NCBI RefSeq assembly: GCF_043290135.1
Contig: NW_027464805.1
Location: forward strand, 1 to 64,000
Direction of reading: 5' to 3'
DNA length: 64,000 nucleotides
DNA from: Rhipicephalus microplus
Lineage: Eukaryota > Arthropoda > Arachnida > Ixodida > Ixodidae
Shown here: positions 1 to 10,816 of the stretch, piece after piece
How positions within the stretch are numbered: the first letter of the stretch is position 1
How the letters are laid out: each line of letters opens with the position of its first letter
The notes under the pieces: model-generated
What the model saw: only the letters and a program-made list of their open reading frames with translations
Database searches by the model: none
What the model was told of the DNA's origin: nothing
Made by a program: the position numbers and the translations under genes

Positions 1-123
1 CTGCGATAGGTGAAATATTGGGAAAGCACACAAAATGGCATGAACTAGCCAGATACTGCGTCTTGTGCCGTTACAAGTGCGAAACTGCTTTATTGTGATA
101 TTCTCGTTAAAGCGCATGCAAGT

Positions 124-293
124 ATCGTGAAACCTTAAAGAACGATGTCATTTAGCGAGATACAGCGTTCTGTACTGTAATAAGTTGGTGAGAAACTGTG
201 AGGTCAAGCAAATATCGTAATTGTGAACGAAACAGTGTAATTGAGCGTATCTAGATACAAGTGCGAATGTTAGGTTAGGTTGAGATATCAACC
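124..293 (+). repeat. Monomer A of the 559-bp unit (170 bp)
   Basis: Opens with ATCGTGAAACC and, 20-odd bases later, GATGTCATTTAGCGAGATA. The two half-monomers are visible as TCGTGAAACC...GCGAGATA and TCGTAATTG...GAGCGTAT. It ends with the anchor AAGTGCGAA followed by two TTAGG copies (268-278) and TTGAGATATCAACC. This short TTAGG pair is present in almost every unit of the array and marks the A/B junction. Confidence 0.8.
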
Positions 294-495
294 GTCGTAA
301 AACCGCATTAAACAATGTCACTTAGTGAGATGTAGTGTTTTTCAACATTACAAGTCGGGAACTACGATATCTAATGTGAAAGCGCATGAAACCGTCGTAA
401 TCTTGTAGAAAACATTGTAAAGTTGCGAGTAAAACGTTTTCTAACGATAGAAGTGCGAAGGTTAGCTTGAGTTATGTTAGTTTAAGCTATGTAGC
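294..495 (+). repeat. Monomer B of the 559-bp unit (202 bp)
   Basis: Opens with GTCGTAAAACCGC and AATGTCACTTAGTGAGATG. Its second half begins near GAAACCGTCGTAATCTTG and ends with AAGTGCGAA plus a TTAG-rich stretch that reads GTTAGGTTAGGTTAG in many other units. Three B variants exist in the array: this one (GATGTAGTG, AACTACGAT, GCGCATG), the truncated one left of TTAGG tracts (GCGCTTGCAAACG) and the one right of tracts (CCTTTACAAGTTGGG, GCGCTTGAAACCG). Confidence 0.8.
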
Positions 496-682
496 GTCGT
501 GAGACCACCAAAAAGAACGTCATCTAACGAGATAGTGTTGTTTTATTGCGAGTACGAAACTGCGATAGGTAAAATGTTGTGAAAGCACACAAAACGGCAT
601 GAACAAGCCAAATACTGCGTGTTGTACCGTTACAAGTGCGAAACTGCTATGTTGTGACATTCTCGGTAAAGCGCATGAGAGT
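496..682 (+). repeat. Monomer C of the 559-bp unit (187 bp)
   Basis: Opens with GTCGTGAGACCACC (GTCGTGAAACCACC elsewhere) and GACGTCATCTAACGAGATAG-like sequence. Internal doubling is clearest here: CGAGTACGAAACTGCGAT at about 550 and CAAGTGCGAAACTGCTAT at about 633 are the same element 85 bp apart. It lacks the TTAGG pair that follows the anchor in A and B. Confidence 0.8.
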
Positions 683-1401
683 ATCGTGAAACCTTAAAGA
701 ACGATGTCATTTAGCGAGATACAGCGTTCTGTACTGTAATAAGTTGGTGAGAAACTGTGAGGTCAAGCAAATATCGTAATTGTGAACGAAACAGTGTAAT
801 TGAGCGTCTTTAGATACAAGTGTGAATGTTAGGTTAGGTTCACATATCAACTATCGTAAAACCGCATTAAACAATGTCACTTAGTGAGATGTAGTGTTTT
901 TCAACATTACAAGTCGGGAACTACGATATCTAATGTGAAAGCGCATGAAACCGTCGTAATCTTGTAGAAAACATTGTAAAGTTGCGAGTAAAACGTTTTC
1001 TAACGATAGAAGTGCGAAGGTTAGGTTAGGTTAGGTTAGTTTAAGCTAGGTAGCGTCATGAAACTACCAAAAACGACGTCATCTAACGAGATAGTGTTGT
1101 TTTATTGCGAGTATTAAACTGCGATAGGTGAAATGTTGTGAAAGCACACAAAACGGCATGAACAAGCCAAATACTGCGTGTTCTACCGTTACAAGTGCGA
1201 AACTGCTATATTGTGATATTCTCGTTAAAGCGCATGCAAGCATCGTGAAACCTTAAAGAACAATGTCATTTAGCGAGATACAGCATTCTGTACTGCAATA
1301 AGTTGGTGAAAAACTGTGAGGTTATGCAAATATCGTAATTGTGAACGAGACAGTGTAATAGAGCGTTTTTCAATACAAGTACGAATGTTAGGTTAGGTTA
1401 A

Positions 1402-1514
1402 GATATGAACCGTCGTAAAACCGCATTAAACAATGTCACTAAGTGAGATGCAGTGTTTTTCACCATTACAAGTCGGGAACTGCGATATCTAATGTGAAAG
1501 CGCTTGCAAACGTC
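1402..1514 (+). repeat. Truncated left copy of monomer B flanking a tract
   Basis: Runs from GATATGAACCGTCG to GCTTGCAAACGTCG and stops where the tract begins. It differs from the right copy at CACCATTACAAGTCGGG versus CACCTTTACAAGTTGGG and at GCTTGCAAACG versus GCTTGAAACCG. These left/right differences are kept across most tract-bearing units. Confidence 0.8.
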
Positions 1515-1630
1515 GTTAGGTTAGGTTAGGTTAGGTTAGGTTACGTTAGGTTAGGTTTGGTTAGGTTAGGTTAGGTTAGGTTAGGTTATGTTAGGTTAGG
1601 TTGGGTTAGGTTAGGTTAGGTTACGTTAAG
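1515..1630 (+). repeat. Short TTAGG tract
   Basis: About 116 bp of TTAGG with TTACG, TTTGG, TTATG and TTGGG variants; ends TTACGTTAAGGTATG. Counterpart at 12842. Confidence 0.9.
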
Positions 1631-1631
1631 G

Positions 1632-1744
1632 TATGAACCGTCGTAAAACCGCATTAAACAATGTCACTTAGTGAGATGCAGTGTTTTTCACCTTTACAAG
1701 TTGGGAACTGCGATATCTAATGTGAAAGCGCTTGAAACCGTCGT
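1632..1744 (+). repeat. Right copy of monomer B front part, direct repeat of 1402-1514
   Basis: Begins TATGAACCGTCGTAAAACC directly after the tract and continues without a break into the rest of monomer B (AATGTTCCAGAAAGCAATG). Confidence 0.8.
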
Positions 1745-2306
1745 AATGTTCCAGAAAGCAATGTAAAGTAGCGAGTAAAACGTTTTCTAACGATAGAAGT
1801 GCGAAGGTTATGTTAGGTTGAGTTATGTTAGTTTAAGCTAGGTAGCGTCGTGAAACCACCAAAAACGACGTCATCTAACGAGATAGTGTTGTTTTATTGC
1901 GAGTATTAAACTGCGATAGGTGAAATGTTGTGAATGCACACAAAACGGCATGAACAAGCCAAATACTGCGTGTTCTACCGTTACAAGTGCGAAACTGCTA
2001 TATTGTGATATTCTCGTTAAAGCGCATGCACGCATCGTGAAACCTTAAAGAACAATGTCATTTAGCGAGATACAGCGTTCTGTACTGCAATAAGTTGGTG
2101 CACAACGTTGAGGTTATGCAAATATCGTAATTGTGAACGAAACAGTGTAATAGAGCGTTTTTCAATACAAGTACGAATGCTAGGTTAGGTTAAGATATGA
2201 ACCGTCGTAAAACCGCATTAAACAATGTCACTTAGTGAGATGCAGTGTTTTTCACCATTACAAGTCGGGAACTGCGATATCTAATGTGAAAGCGCTTGCA
2301 AACGTC

Positions 2307-2956
2307 GTTAGGTTAGGTTTTGTTAGGTTAGGTTTGGTTAGGTTAGATTAGGTTAGGTTGGGTTGAGTTGGGTTAGGTGAGGTTAGGTTAGGTTAGGTTG
2401 GGTTAGGTTAGGTTAGGTTAGGTTACGTTAGGTTAGGTTAGGTTACGTTAGGTTAGGTTAGGTTAGGTTACGTTAGGTTAGGTTAGGTTAGGTAAGGATA
2501 ATTTGGTTAGGTTAGGTAAGGTTAGGTTAGGTTAGGTTGGGTTGGGTGTTGTTGGGTTGGGTGTTGTTGGGTTGGGTTGGGTTGGGTTAGGTTGGGTTAG
2601 GTTAGGTTAGGTTACGTTAGGTTAGGTTAGGTTAGGGTAGGTTACGTTAGGTTATGTTAGGTTAGGTTAGGTTACGTTAGGTTAGGTTAGGTCAGGTAAA
2701 GTTAGATTACGTTAGAATAGGTTAGGTTAGGTTAGGTTACGTTAGGTTAGGTTAAGTTAGGTTAGGTTAGGTTTGGTTAGGTTTGGTTAGGTTAGCTTAG
2801 GTTAGGTTAGGTTGGGTTGGGTTGGGTTGGGTTAGGTTAGGTTAGGTTAGGTTGGGTTAGGTTAGTTTAGGTTAGGTTAGGTTAGGTTAGGTTGGGTTGG
2901 GTTAGGTTAGGTTAGGTTTGGTAAGGTTAGGTTAGGTTAGGTTACGTTAGGTTAAG
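2307..2956 (+). repeat. Long TTAGG tract (about 650 bp)
   Basis: Carries the full variant order: TTGAGTTGGG, the GATAATTTGG island (about 2498), a G-run cluster (2539-2586), GGTCAGGTAAAG, TTAGAATAGG, TTAGCTT and TTAGTTTAGG. Confidence 0.92.
2539..2586 (+). other. Candidate G-quadruplex cluster in a long tract
   Basis: Eight GGG runs separated by TT or TGTTGTT loops, fitting the usual G3 with 1-7 base loop rule. Equivalent clusters occur in the other long tracts, for example 4339-4386 and 7397-7429. Folding is predicted, not shown. Confidence 0.6.
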
Positions 2957-4191
2957 GTATGAACCGTCGTAAAACCGCATTGAACAATGTCACTTAGTGA
3001 GATGCAGTGTTTTTCACCTTTACAAGTTGGGAACTGTGATATCTAATGTGAAAGCGCTTGAAACCGTCGTAATGTTGTAGAAAGCAATGTAAAGTAGCGA
3101 GTAAAACGTTTTCTAACGATAGAAGTGCGAAGGTTATGTTAGGTTGAGTTATGTTAGTTTAAGCTAGGTAGCGTCGTGAAACTACCAAAAACAACGTCAT
3201 CTAACGAGATAGTGTTGTTTTATTGCGAGTACGAAACTGCGATAGGTGAAATGTTGTGAAAGCACACAAAACGGCATGAACAAGCCAAATACTGCGTGTT
3301 GTACCGTTACAAGTGCGAAACTGCTATGTTGTGATATTCTCGTTAAAGCGCATGCAAGCATCGTGAAACCTTAAAGAACGATGTCATTTAGCGAGATACA
3401 GCGTTCTGTACTGCAATAAGTTGGTGAGAAACTGTGAGGTCAAGCAAATATCGTAATTGTGAACGAAACAGTGTAATTGAGCGTCTTTAGATACAAGTGC
3501 GAATGTTAGGTTAGGTTGATATATAAACCGTCGTAAAACCGCATTAAACAATGTCACTTAGTGAGATGTAGTGTTTTTCAACATTACAAGTCGGGAACTA
3601 CGATATCTAATGTGAAAGCGCATGAAACCGTCGTAATCTTGTAGAAAACATTGTAAAGTTGCGAGTAAAACGTTTTCTAACGATAGAAGTGCGAAGGTTA
3701 GGTTAGGTTAGGTTAGTTTAAGCTAGGTAGCGTCGTGAAACTACCAAAAACGACGTCATCTAACGAGATAGTGTTGTTTTATAGCGAGTATTAAACTGCG
3801 ATAGGTGAAATGTTGTGAAAGCACACAAAACGGCATGAACAAGCCAAATACTGCGTGTTCTACCGTTACAAGTGCGAAACTGCTATATTGTGATATTCTC
3901 GTTAAAGCGCATGCAAGCATCGTGAAACCTTAAAGAACAATGTCATTTAGCGAGATACAGCGTTCTGTACTGCAATAAGTTGGTGAAAAACTGTGAGGTT
4001 ATGCAAATATCGTAATTGTGAACAAAACAGTGTAATAGAGCGTTTTTAGATACAAGTGCGAATGTTAGGTTAGGTTAAGATATGAACCGTCGTAAAACCG
4101 CATTAAACAATGTCAATTAGTGAGATGCAGTGTTTTTCACCATTAAAAGTGGGGAACTGCGATATCTAATGTGAAAGCGCTTGCAACCGTC

Positions 4192-4790
4192 GTTAGGTTA
4201 GGTTAGGTTAGGTTAGGTTAGGTTAGGTTTGGTTAGGTTAGGTTAGGTTAGGTTAGGTTAGGTTAGGTTACGTTAGGTTAGGTTAGGTTAGGTAAGGATA
4301 ATTTGGTTAGGTTAGGTAAGGTTAGGTTAGGTTAGGTTGGGTTGGGTGTTGTTGGGTTGGGTGTTGTTGGGTTGGGTTGGGTTGGGTTAGGTTGGGTTAG
4401 GTTAGGTTAGGTTACGTTAGGTTAGGTTAGGTTAGGTTACGTTAGGTTATGTTAGGTTAGGTTAGGTTACGTTAGGTTAGGTTAGGTCAGGTAAGGTTAG
4501 GTTACGTTAGAATAGGTTAGGTTAGGTTAGGTTACGTTAGGTTAGGTTAAGTTAGGTTAGGTTAGGTTTGGTTAGGTTAGCTTAGGTTAGGTTAGGTTGG
4601 GTTGGGTTGGGTTGGGTTAGGTTAGGTTAGGTTAGGTTAGGTTGGGTTAGGTTAGTTTAGGTTAGGTTAGGTTAGGTTAGGTTGGGTTGGGTTGGGTTAG
4701 GTTAGGTTAGGTTAGGTTTGGTTAGGTTAGGTTAGGTTAGGTTATGTTAGGTTAGGTTGGGTTAGGTTAGGTTAGGTTACGTTAGGTTAA
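4192..4790 (+). repeat. Long TTAGG tract (about 600 bp)
   Basis: Same variant order as the tract at 2307, but lacks its early TTGAGTTGGG part. G-run cluster at 4339-4386. Adds a TTATG repeat near the end. Confidence 0.92.
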
Positions 4791-5467
4791 GGTATGAACC
4801 GTCGTAAAACCGCATTAAACAATGTCACTTAGTGAGATGCAGTGTTTTTCACCTTTACAAGTTGGGAACTGTGATATCTAATGTGAAAGCGCTTGAAACC
4901 GTCGTAATGTTGTAGAAAGCAATGTAAAGTAGCGAGTAAAACGTTTTCTAACGATAGAAGTGCGAAGGTTATGTTAGGTTGAGTTATGTTAGTTTAAGCT
5001 AGGTAGCGTCGTGAAACTACCAAAAACAACGTCATCTAACGAGATAGTGTTGTTTTATTGCGAGTACGAAACTGCGCTAGGTGAAATGTTGTGAAAGCAC
5101 ACAAAACGGCAAGAACAAGCCAAATACTGCGTGTTGTACCGTTACAAGTGCGAAACTGCTATGTTGTGATATTCTCGTTAAAGCGCATGCAAGCATCGTG
5201 AAACCTTAAAGAACGATGTCATTTAGCGAGATACAGCGTTCTGTACTGCAATAAGTTGGTGAAAAACTGTGAGGTTATGCAAATATCCTAATTGTGAACG
5301 AAACAGTGTAATAGAGCGTTTTTTAATGCAAGTGCGAATGTTAGGTTAGGTTAAGATATGAACCGTCGTAAAACCGCATTAAACAATGTCACTTAGTGAA
5401 ATGCAGTGTTTTTCACCATTACAAGTCGGGAACTGCGATATCTAATGTGAAAGCGCTTGCAAACGTC

Positions 5468-5624
5468 GTTAGGTTAGGTTAGGTTAGGTTACGTTAGGTT
5501 ACGTTAGGTTAGGTTAGGTTAGGTTTGGTTAGGTTAGGTTAGGTTAGGTTAGGTTAGGGATGTTAGGTAAGGTTTGGTTAGGTTAGGTTAGGTTAGGTTG
5601 GGTTAGGTAAGGTTAGGTTAGGTA
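5468..5624 (+). repeat. Short TTAGG tract, GGGATG type
   Basis: Contains TTAGGGATGTTAGGTAAGG and is followed by GAACCGCGCTAAAACC instead of GAACCGTCGTAAAACC, a linked difference seen in later tracts of this type. Confidence 0.9.
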
Positions 5625-6287
5625 AGATATGAACCGCGCTAAAACCGCATTAAACAATGTCACTTAGTGAGATGCTGTGTTTTTCACCATTACAAGTCGG
5701 GAACTGCGATATCTAATGTGAAAGCGCATGAAACCGTCGTAATCTTATAGAAAACATTGTAAAGTAGCGAATAAAACGTTTTCTAACGATAGAAGTGCGA
5801 AGGTTCGGTTAGTTTGAGCTAGGTAGCGTCGTGAAGCCACCAAAAACGATGTCATCTAACGAGATAGTGTTGATTTATTGCGAGTACGAAACTGCAATAG
5901 GTGAAATGTTGTGAAAGTACACAAAACGGCTTGAACAAGCCAGATACTGCGTGTTGTACCGTTACAAGTGCGAAACTGCTATAATGTGATATTCTCGTTA
6001 AAGCGCATGCAAGCATCGTGAAACCTTAAAGAACGATGTCATTTAGCGAGATACAGCGTTCTGTACTGCAATAAGTTGGTGAAAAACTGTGAGGTTATGC
6101 AAATATCGTAATTGTGAACGAAACAGTGTAATAGAGCGTTTTTCAATACAAGTACGAATGTTAGGTTAGGTTAAGATATGAACCGTCGTAAAACCGCATT
6201 AAACAATGTCACTTAGTGAGATGCAGTGTTTTTCACCATTACAAGTCGGGAACTGCGATATCTAATGTGGAAGCGCTTGCAAACGTC

Positions 6288-6419
6288 GTTAGGTTAGGTT
6301 AGGATAGGTTAGGTTAGGTTAGGTTAGGTTACGTTAGGTTAGGTTTGGTTAGGTTAGGTTAGGTTAGGTTATGTTAGGTTAGGTTGGGTTAGGTTAGGTA
6401 AGGTTACGTTAGGTTAAGG
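6288..6419 (+). repeat. Short TTAGG tract
   Basis: Contains GGATAGG near its start and TTATG/TTGGG variants; copied at 9295. Confidence 0.9.
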
Positions 6420-7094
6420 TATGAACCGTCGTAAAACCGCATTAAACAATGTCACATAGTGAGATGCAGTGTTTTTCACCTTTACAAGTTGGGAACTGCG
6501 ATATCTAATGTGAAAGCGCTTGAAACCGTCGTAGTGTTGTAGAAAGCAATGTAAAGTAGCTAGTAAAATGTTTTCTAACGATAGAAGTGCGAAGGTTATG
6601 TTAGGTTGAGTTATGTTAGTTTAAGCTACGTAGCGTCGTGAAACCACCAAAAACGACGTCATCTAACGAGATAGTGTTGTTTTATTGCGAGTATTAAACT
6701 GCGATAGGTGAAATGTTGTGAAAGCACACAAAACGGCATGAACAAGCCAAATACTGCGTGTTCTACCGTTACAAGTGCGAAACTGCTATATTGTGATATT
6801 CTCGGTAAAGCGCATGCAAGTATCGTGAAACCTTAAAGAACGATGTCATTTAGCGAGATACAGCGTTCTGTACTGTAATAAGTTGGTGAGAAACTGTGAG
6901 GTCAAGCAAATATCGTAATTGTGAACGAAACAGTGTAATTGAGCGTCTTTAGATACAAGTGTGAATGTTAGGTTAGGTTAAGATATGAACCGTCGTAAAA
7001 CCGCATTAAACAATGTCAATTAGTGAGATGCAGTGTTTTTCACCATTAAAAGTGGGGAACTGCGATATCTAATGTGAAAGCGCTTGAAAACGTC

Positions 7095-7799
7095 GTTAGG
7101 TTAGGTTAGGTTAGGTTAGGTTTGGTTAGGTTAGGTTAGGTTAGGTCAGCTTAGGGTATGTTAGGTAAGGTTTGGTTAGGTTAGGTTTGGTTAGGTTGGG
7201 TTAGGTTAGGTTAGGTTAGATTAGGTTAGGTTGGGTTGAGTTGGGTTAGGTTAGGTTAGGTTAGGTTAGGTTCGGTTAGGTTAGGTTAGGTTAGGTTAGG
7301 TTACGTTAGGTTAGGTTAGGTTAGGTTACGTTAGGTTAGGTTAGGTTAGGTAAAGATAATTTGGTTAGGTTAGGTAAGGTTAGGTTAGGTTAGGTTGGGT
7401 TGGGTGTTGTTGGGTTGGGTTGGGTTGGGTTAGGTTGGGTTAGGTTAGGTTAGGTTACGTTAGGTTAGGTTAGGTTACGTTAGGTTATGTTAGGTTAGGT
7501 TTGGTTAGGTTACGTTAGGTTAGGTTAGGTCAGGTAAGGTTAGGTTACGTTAGAATAGGTTAGGTTAGGTTAGGTTACGTTAGGTTAGGTTAAGTTAGGT
7601 TAGGTTAGGTTTGGTTAGGTTAGGTTAGGTTAGCTTTGGTTAGGTTAGGTTGGGTTGGGTTGGGTTAGGTTGGGTTAGGTTAGGTTAGGTTAGGTTAGGT
7701 TAGGTTAGGTTAGGTTAGGTTGGGTTGGGTTGGTTAGGTTAGGTTAGGTTAGGTTAGGTAAGGTTAGGTTAGGTTAGGTTAGGTTACGTTAGGTTAAGG
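7095..7799 (+). repeat. Long TTAGG tract (about 705 bp)
   Basis: Has an early GGTCAGCTTAGGG segment, the island as AAAGATAATTTGG (about 7351) and G runs at 7397-7429. Confidence 0.92.
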
Positions 7800-8474
7800 T
7801 ATGAACCGTCGTAAAACCGCATTAAACAATGTCACTTAGTGAGATGCAGTGTTTTTCACCTTTACAAGTTGGGAACTGTGATATCTAATGTGAAAGCGCT
7901 TGAAACCGTCGTAATGTTGTAGAAAGCAATGTAAAGTAGCGAGTAAAACGTTTTCTAACGATAGAAGTGCGAAGGTTATGTTAGGTTGAGTTATGTTAGT
8001 TTAAGCTAGGTAGCGTCGTGAAACTACCAAAAACAACGTCATCTAACGAGATAGTGTTGTTTTATTGCGAGTACGAAACTGCGCTAGGTGAAATGTTGTG
8101 AAAGCACACAAAACGGCAAGAACAAGCCAAATACTGCGTGTTGTACCGTTACAAGTGCGAAACTGCTATGTTGTGATATTCTCGTTAAAGCGCATGCAAG
8201 CATCGTGAAACCTTAAAGAACGATGTCATTTAGCGAGATACAGCGTTCTGTACTGCAATAAGTTGGTGAAAAACTGTGAGGTTATGCAAATATCCTAATT
8301 GTGAACGAAACAGTGTAATAGAGCGTTTTTTAATGCAAGTGCGAATGTTAGGTTAGGTTAAGATATGAACCGTCGTAAAACCGCATTAAACAATGTCACT
8401 TAGTGAAATGCAGTGTTTTTCACCATTACAAGTCGGGAACTGCGATATCTAATGTGAAAGCGCTTGCAAACGTC

Positions 8475-8632
8475 GTTAGGTTAGGTTAGGTTAGGTTACG
8501 TTAGGTTACGTTAGGTTAGGTTAGGTTAGGTTTGGTTAGGTTAGGTTAGGTTAGGTTAGGTTAGGGATGTTAGGTAAGGTTTGGTTAGGTTAGGTTAGGT
8601 TAGGTTGGGTTAGGTAAGGTTAGGTTAGGTAA
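8475..8632 (+). repeat. Short TTAGG tract, GGGATG type
   Basis: Second-copy equivalent of the tract at 5468, offset 3,007. Confidence 0.9.
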
Positions 8633-9294
8633 GATATGAACCGCGCTAAAACCGCATTAAACAATGTCACTTAGTGAGATGCTGTGTTTTTCACCATTAC
8701 AAGTCGGGAACTGCGATATCTAATGTGAAAGCGCATGAAACCGTCGTAATCTTATAGAAAACATTGTAAAGTAGCGAATAAAACGTTTTCTAACGATAGA
8801 AGTGCGAAGGTTCGGTTAGTTTGAGCTAGGTAGCGTCGTGAAGCCACCAAAAACGATGTCATCTAACGAGATAGTGTTGATTTATTGCGAGTACGAAACT
8901 GCAATAGGTGAAATGTTGTGAAAGTACACAAAACGGCTTGAACAAGCCAGATACTGCGTGTTGTACCGTTACAAGTGCGAAACTGCTATAATGTGATATT
9001 CTCGTTAAAGCGCATGCAAGCATCGTGAAACCTTAAAGAACGATGTCATTTAGCGAGATACAGCGTTCTGTACTGCAATAAGTTGGTGAAAAACTGTGAG
9101 GTTATGCAAATATCGTAATTGTGAACGAAGCAGTGTAATAGAGCGTTTTTCAATACAAGTACGAATGTTAGGTTAGGTTAAGATATGAACCGTCGTAAAA
9201 CCGCATTAAACAATGTCACTTAGTGAGATGCAGTGTTTTTCACCATTACAAGTCGGGAACTGCGATATCTAATGTGGAAGCGCTTGCAAACGTC

Positions 9295-9426
9295 GTTAGG
9301 TTAGGTTAGGATAGGTTAGGTTAGGTTAGGTTAGGTTACGTTAGGTTAGGTTTGGTTAGGTTAGGTTAGGTTAGGTTATGTTAGGTTAGGTTGGGTTAGG
9401 TTAGGTAAGGTTACGTTAGGTTAAGG
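9295..9426 (+). repeat. Short TTAGG tract
   Basis: Second-copy equivalent of the tract at 6288, offset 3,007. Confidence 0.9.
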
Positions 9427-10101
9427 TATGAACCGTCGTAAAACCGCATTAAACAATGTCACATAGTGAGATGCAGTGTTTTTCACCTTTACAAGTTGGG
9501 AACTGCGATATCTAATGTGAAAGCGCTTGAAACCGTCGTAATGTTGTAGAAAGCAATGTAAAGTAGCTAGTAAAATGTTTTCTAACGATAGAAGTGCGAA
9601 GGTTATGTTAGGTTGAGTTATGTTAGTTTAAGCTACGTAGCGTCGTGAAACCACCAAAAACGACGTCATCTAACGAGATAGTGTTGTTTTATTGCGAGTA
9701 TTAAACTGCGATAGGTGAAATGTTGTGAAAGCACACAAAACGGCATGAACAAGCCAAATACTGCGTGTTCTACCGTTACAAGTGCGAAACTGCTATATTG
9801 TGATATTCTCGGTAAAGCGCATGCAAGTATCGTGAAACCTTAAAGAACGATGTCATTTAGCGAGATACAGCGTTCTGTACTGTAATAAGTTGGTGAGAAA
9901 CTGTGAGGTCAAGCAAATATCGTAATTGTGAACGAAACAGTGTAATTGAGCGTCTTTAGATACAAGTGTGAATGTTAGGTTAGGTTAAGATATGAACCGT
10001 CGTAAAACCGCATTAAACAATGTCAATTAGTGAGATGCAGTGTTTTTCACCATTAAAAGTGGGGAACTGCGATATCTAATGTGAAAGCGCTTGAAAACGT
10101 C

Positions 10102-10816
10102 GTTAGGTTAGGTTAGGTTAGGTTAGGTTTGGTTAGGTTAGGTTAGGTTAGGTCAGCTTAGGGTATGTTAGGTAAGGTTTGGTTAGGTTAGGTTTGGTTA
10201 GGTTGGGTTAGGTTAGGTTAGGTTAGATTAGGTTAGGTTGGGTTGAGTTGGGTTAGGTTAGGTTAGGTTAGGTTAGGTTAGGTTGGGTTAGGTTAGGTTA
10301 GGTTAGGTTAGGTTACGTTAGGTTAGGTTAGGTTAGGTTACGTTAGGTTAGGTTAGGTTAGGTAAAGATAATTTGGTTAGGTTAGGTAAGGTTAGGTTAG
10401 GTTAGGTTGGGTTGGGTGTTGTTGGGTTGGGTTGGGTTGGGTTAGGTTGGGTTAGGTTAGGTTAGGTTACGTTAGGTTAGGTTAGGTTACGTTAGGTTAT
10501 GTTAGGTTAGGTTTGGTTAGGTTACGTTAGGTTAGGTTAGGTCAGGTAAGGTTAGGTTACGTTAGAATAGGTTAGGTTAGGTTAGGTTACGTTAGGTTAG
10601 GTTAAGTTAGGTTAGGTTAGGTTTGGTTAGGTTAGGTTAGGTTAGCTTTGGTTAGGTTAGGTTGGGTTGGGTTGGGTTAGGTTGGGTTAGGTTAGGTTAG
10701 GTTAGGTTAGGTTAGGTTAGGTTAGGTTAGGTTAGGTTGGGTTGGGTTGGTTAGGTTAGGTTAGGTTAGGTTAGGTAAGGTTAGGTTAGGTTAGGTTAGG
10801 TTACGTTAGGTTAAGG
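10102..10816 (+). repeat. Long TTAGG tract (about 715 bp)
   Basis: Equivalent of the tract at 7095 with two extra TTAGG repeats near 10.7 kb and a TTCGG to TTGGG change near 10.28 kb. Confidence 0.92.

Larger units (their letters stand above)
1..559 (+). repeat. 559-bp satellite unit, tractless type
   Basis: The next unit begins at 560 with the same CTGCGATAGG word, and a third at 1119, giving two consecutive lengths of exactly 559 bp. The unit holds the 3' half of monomer C, then A, B and the 5' part of the next C. Six AAGTGCGAA-like anchors fall with their GAA at about 81, 192, 265, 359, 457 and 555, spacings of 111, 73, 94, 98, 98 and 85 bp, mean 93. The marker variant AAATATTGGG makes this unit the starting unit of a super-repeat. 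Confidence 0.9.
1119..1910 (+). repeat. Type example of a tract-bearing unit (792 bp)
   Basis: Order: monomer C end, A, native TTAGG pair (about 1388), truncated left B (about 1402-1514), TTAGG tract (1515-1630), complete right B (from about 1632), C start. The left and right B copies are near-identical over about 113 bp, so the tract is bracketed by direct repeats. The extra 233 bp over 559 equal the truncated B plus the tract. All 43 complete tract-bearing units follow this plan. Confidence 0.85.
5072..8078 (+). repeat. 3.0-kb three-unit block, first copy
   Basis: Units of 820, 807 and 1380 bp. Shared rare words with the second copy, all at offset 3,007: GCGCTAGGTG (5074), CTTATAGAAAAC (5744), GGATAGG (6302) and GGTCAGCTTAGGG (7144). 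Confidence 0.9.

Noticed and set aside
100..140. Hairpin or tRNA-like element around GCGCATGCAAGCATCG
   Set aside because: The GCATGC palindrome is too short to support a stem of note, and there are no tRNA A and B box features at correct spacing.
5620..5650. GAACCGCGCTAAAACC as a separate insertion site
   Set aside because: It is a substitution variant of GAACCGTCGTAAAACC linked to one short-tract type, with no target duplication or extra sequence.
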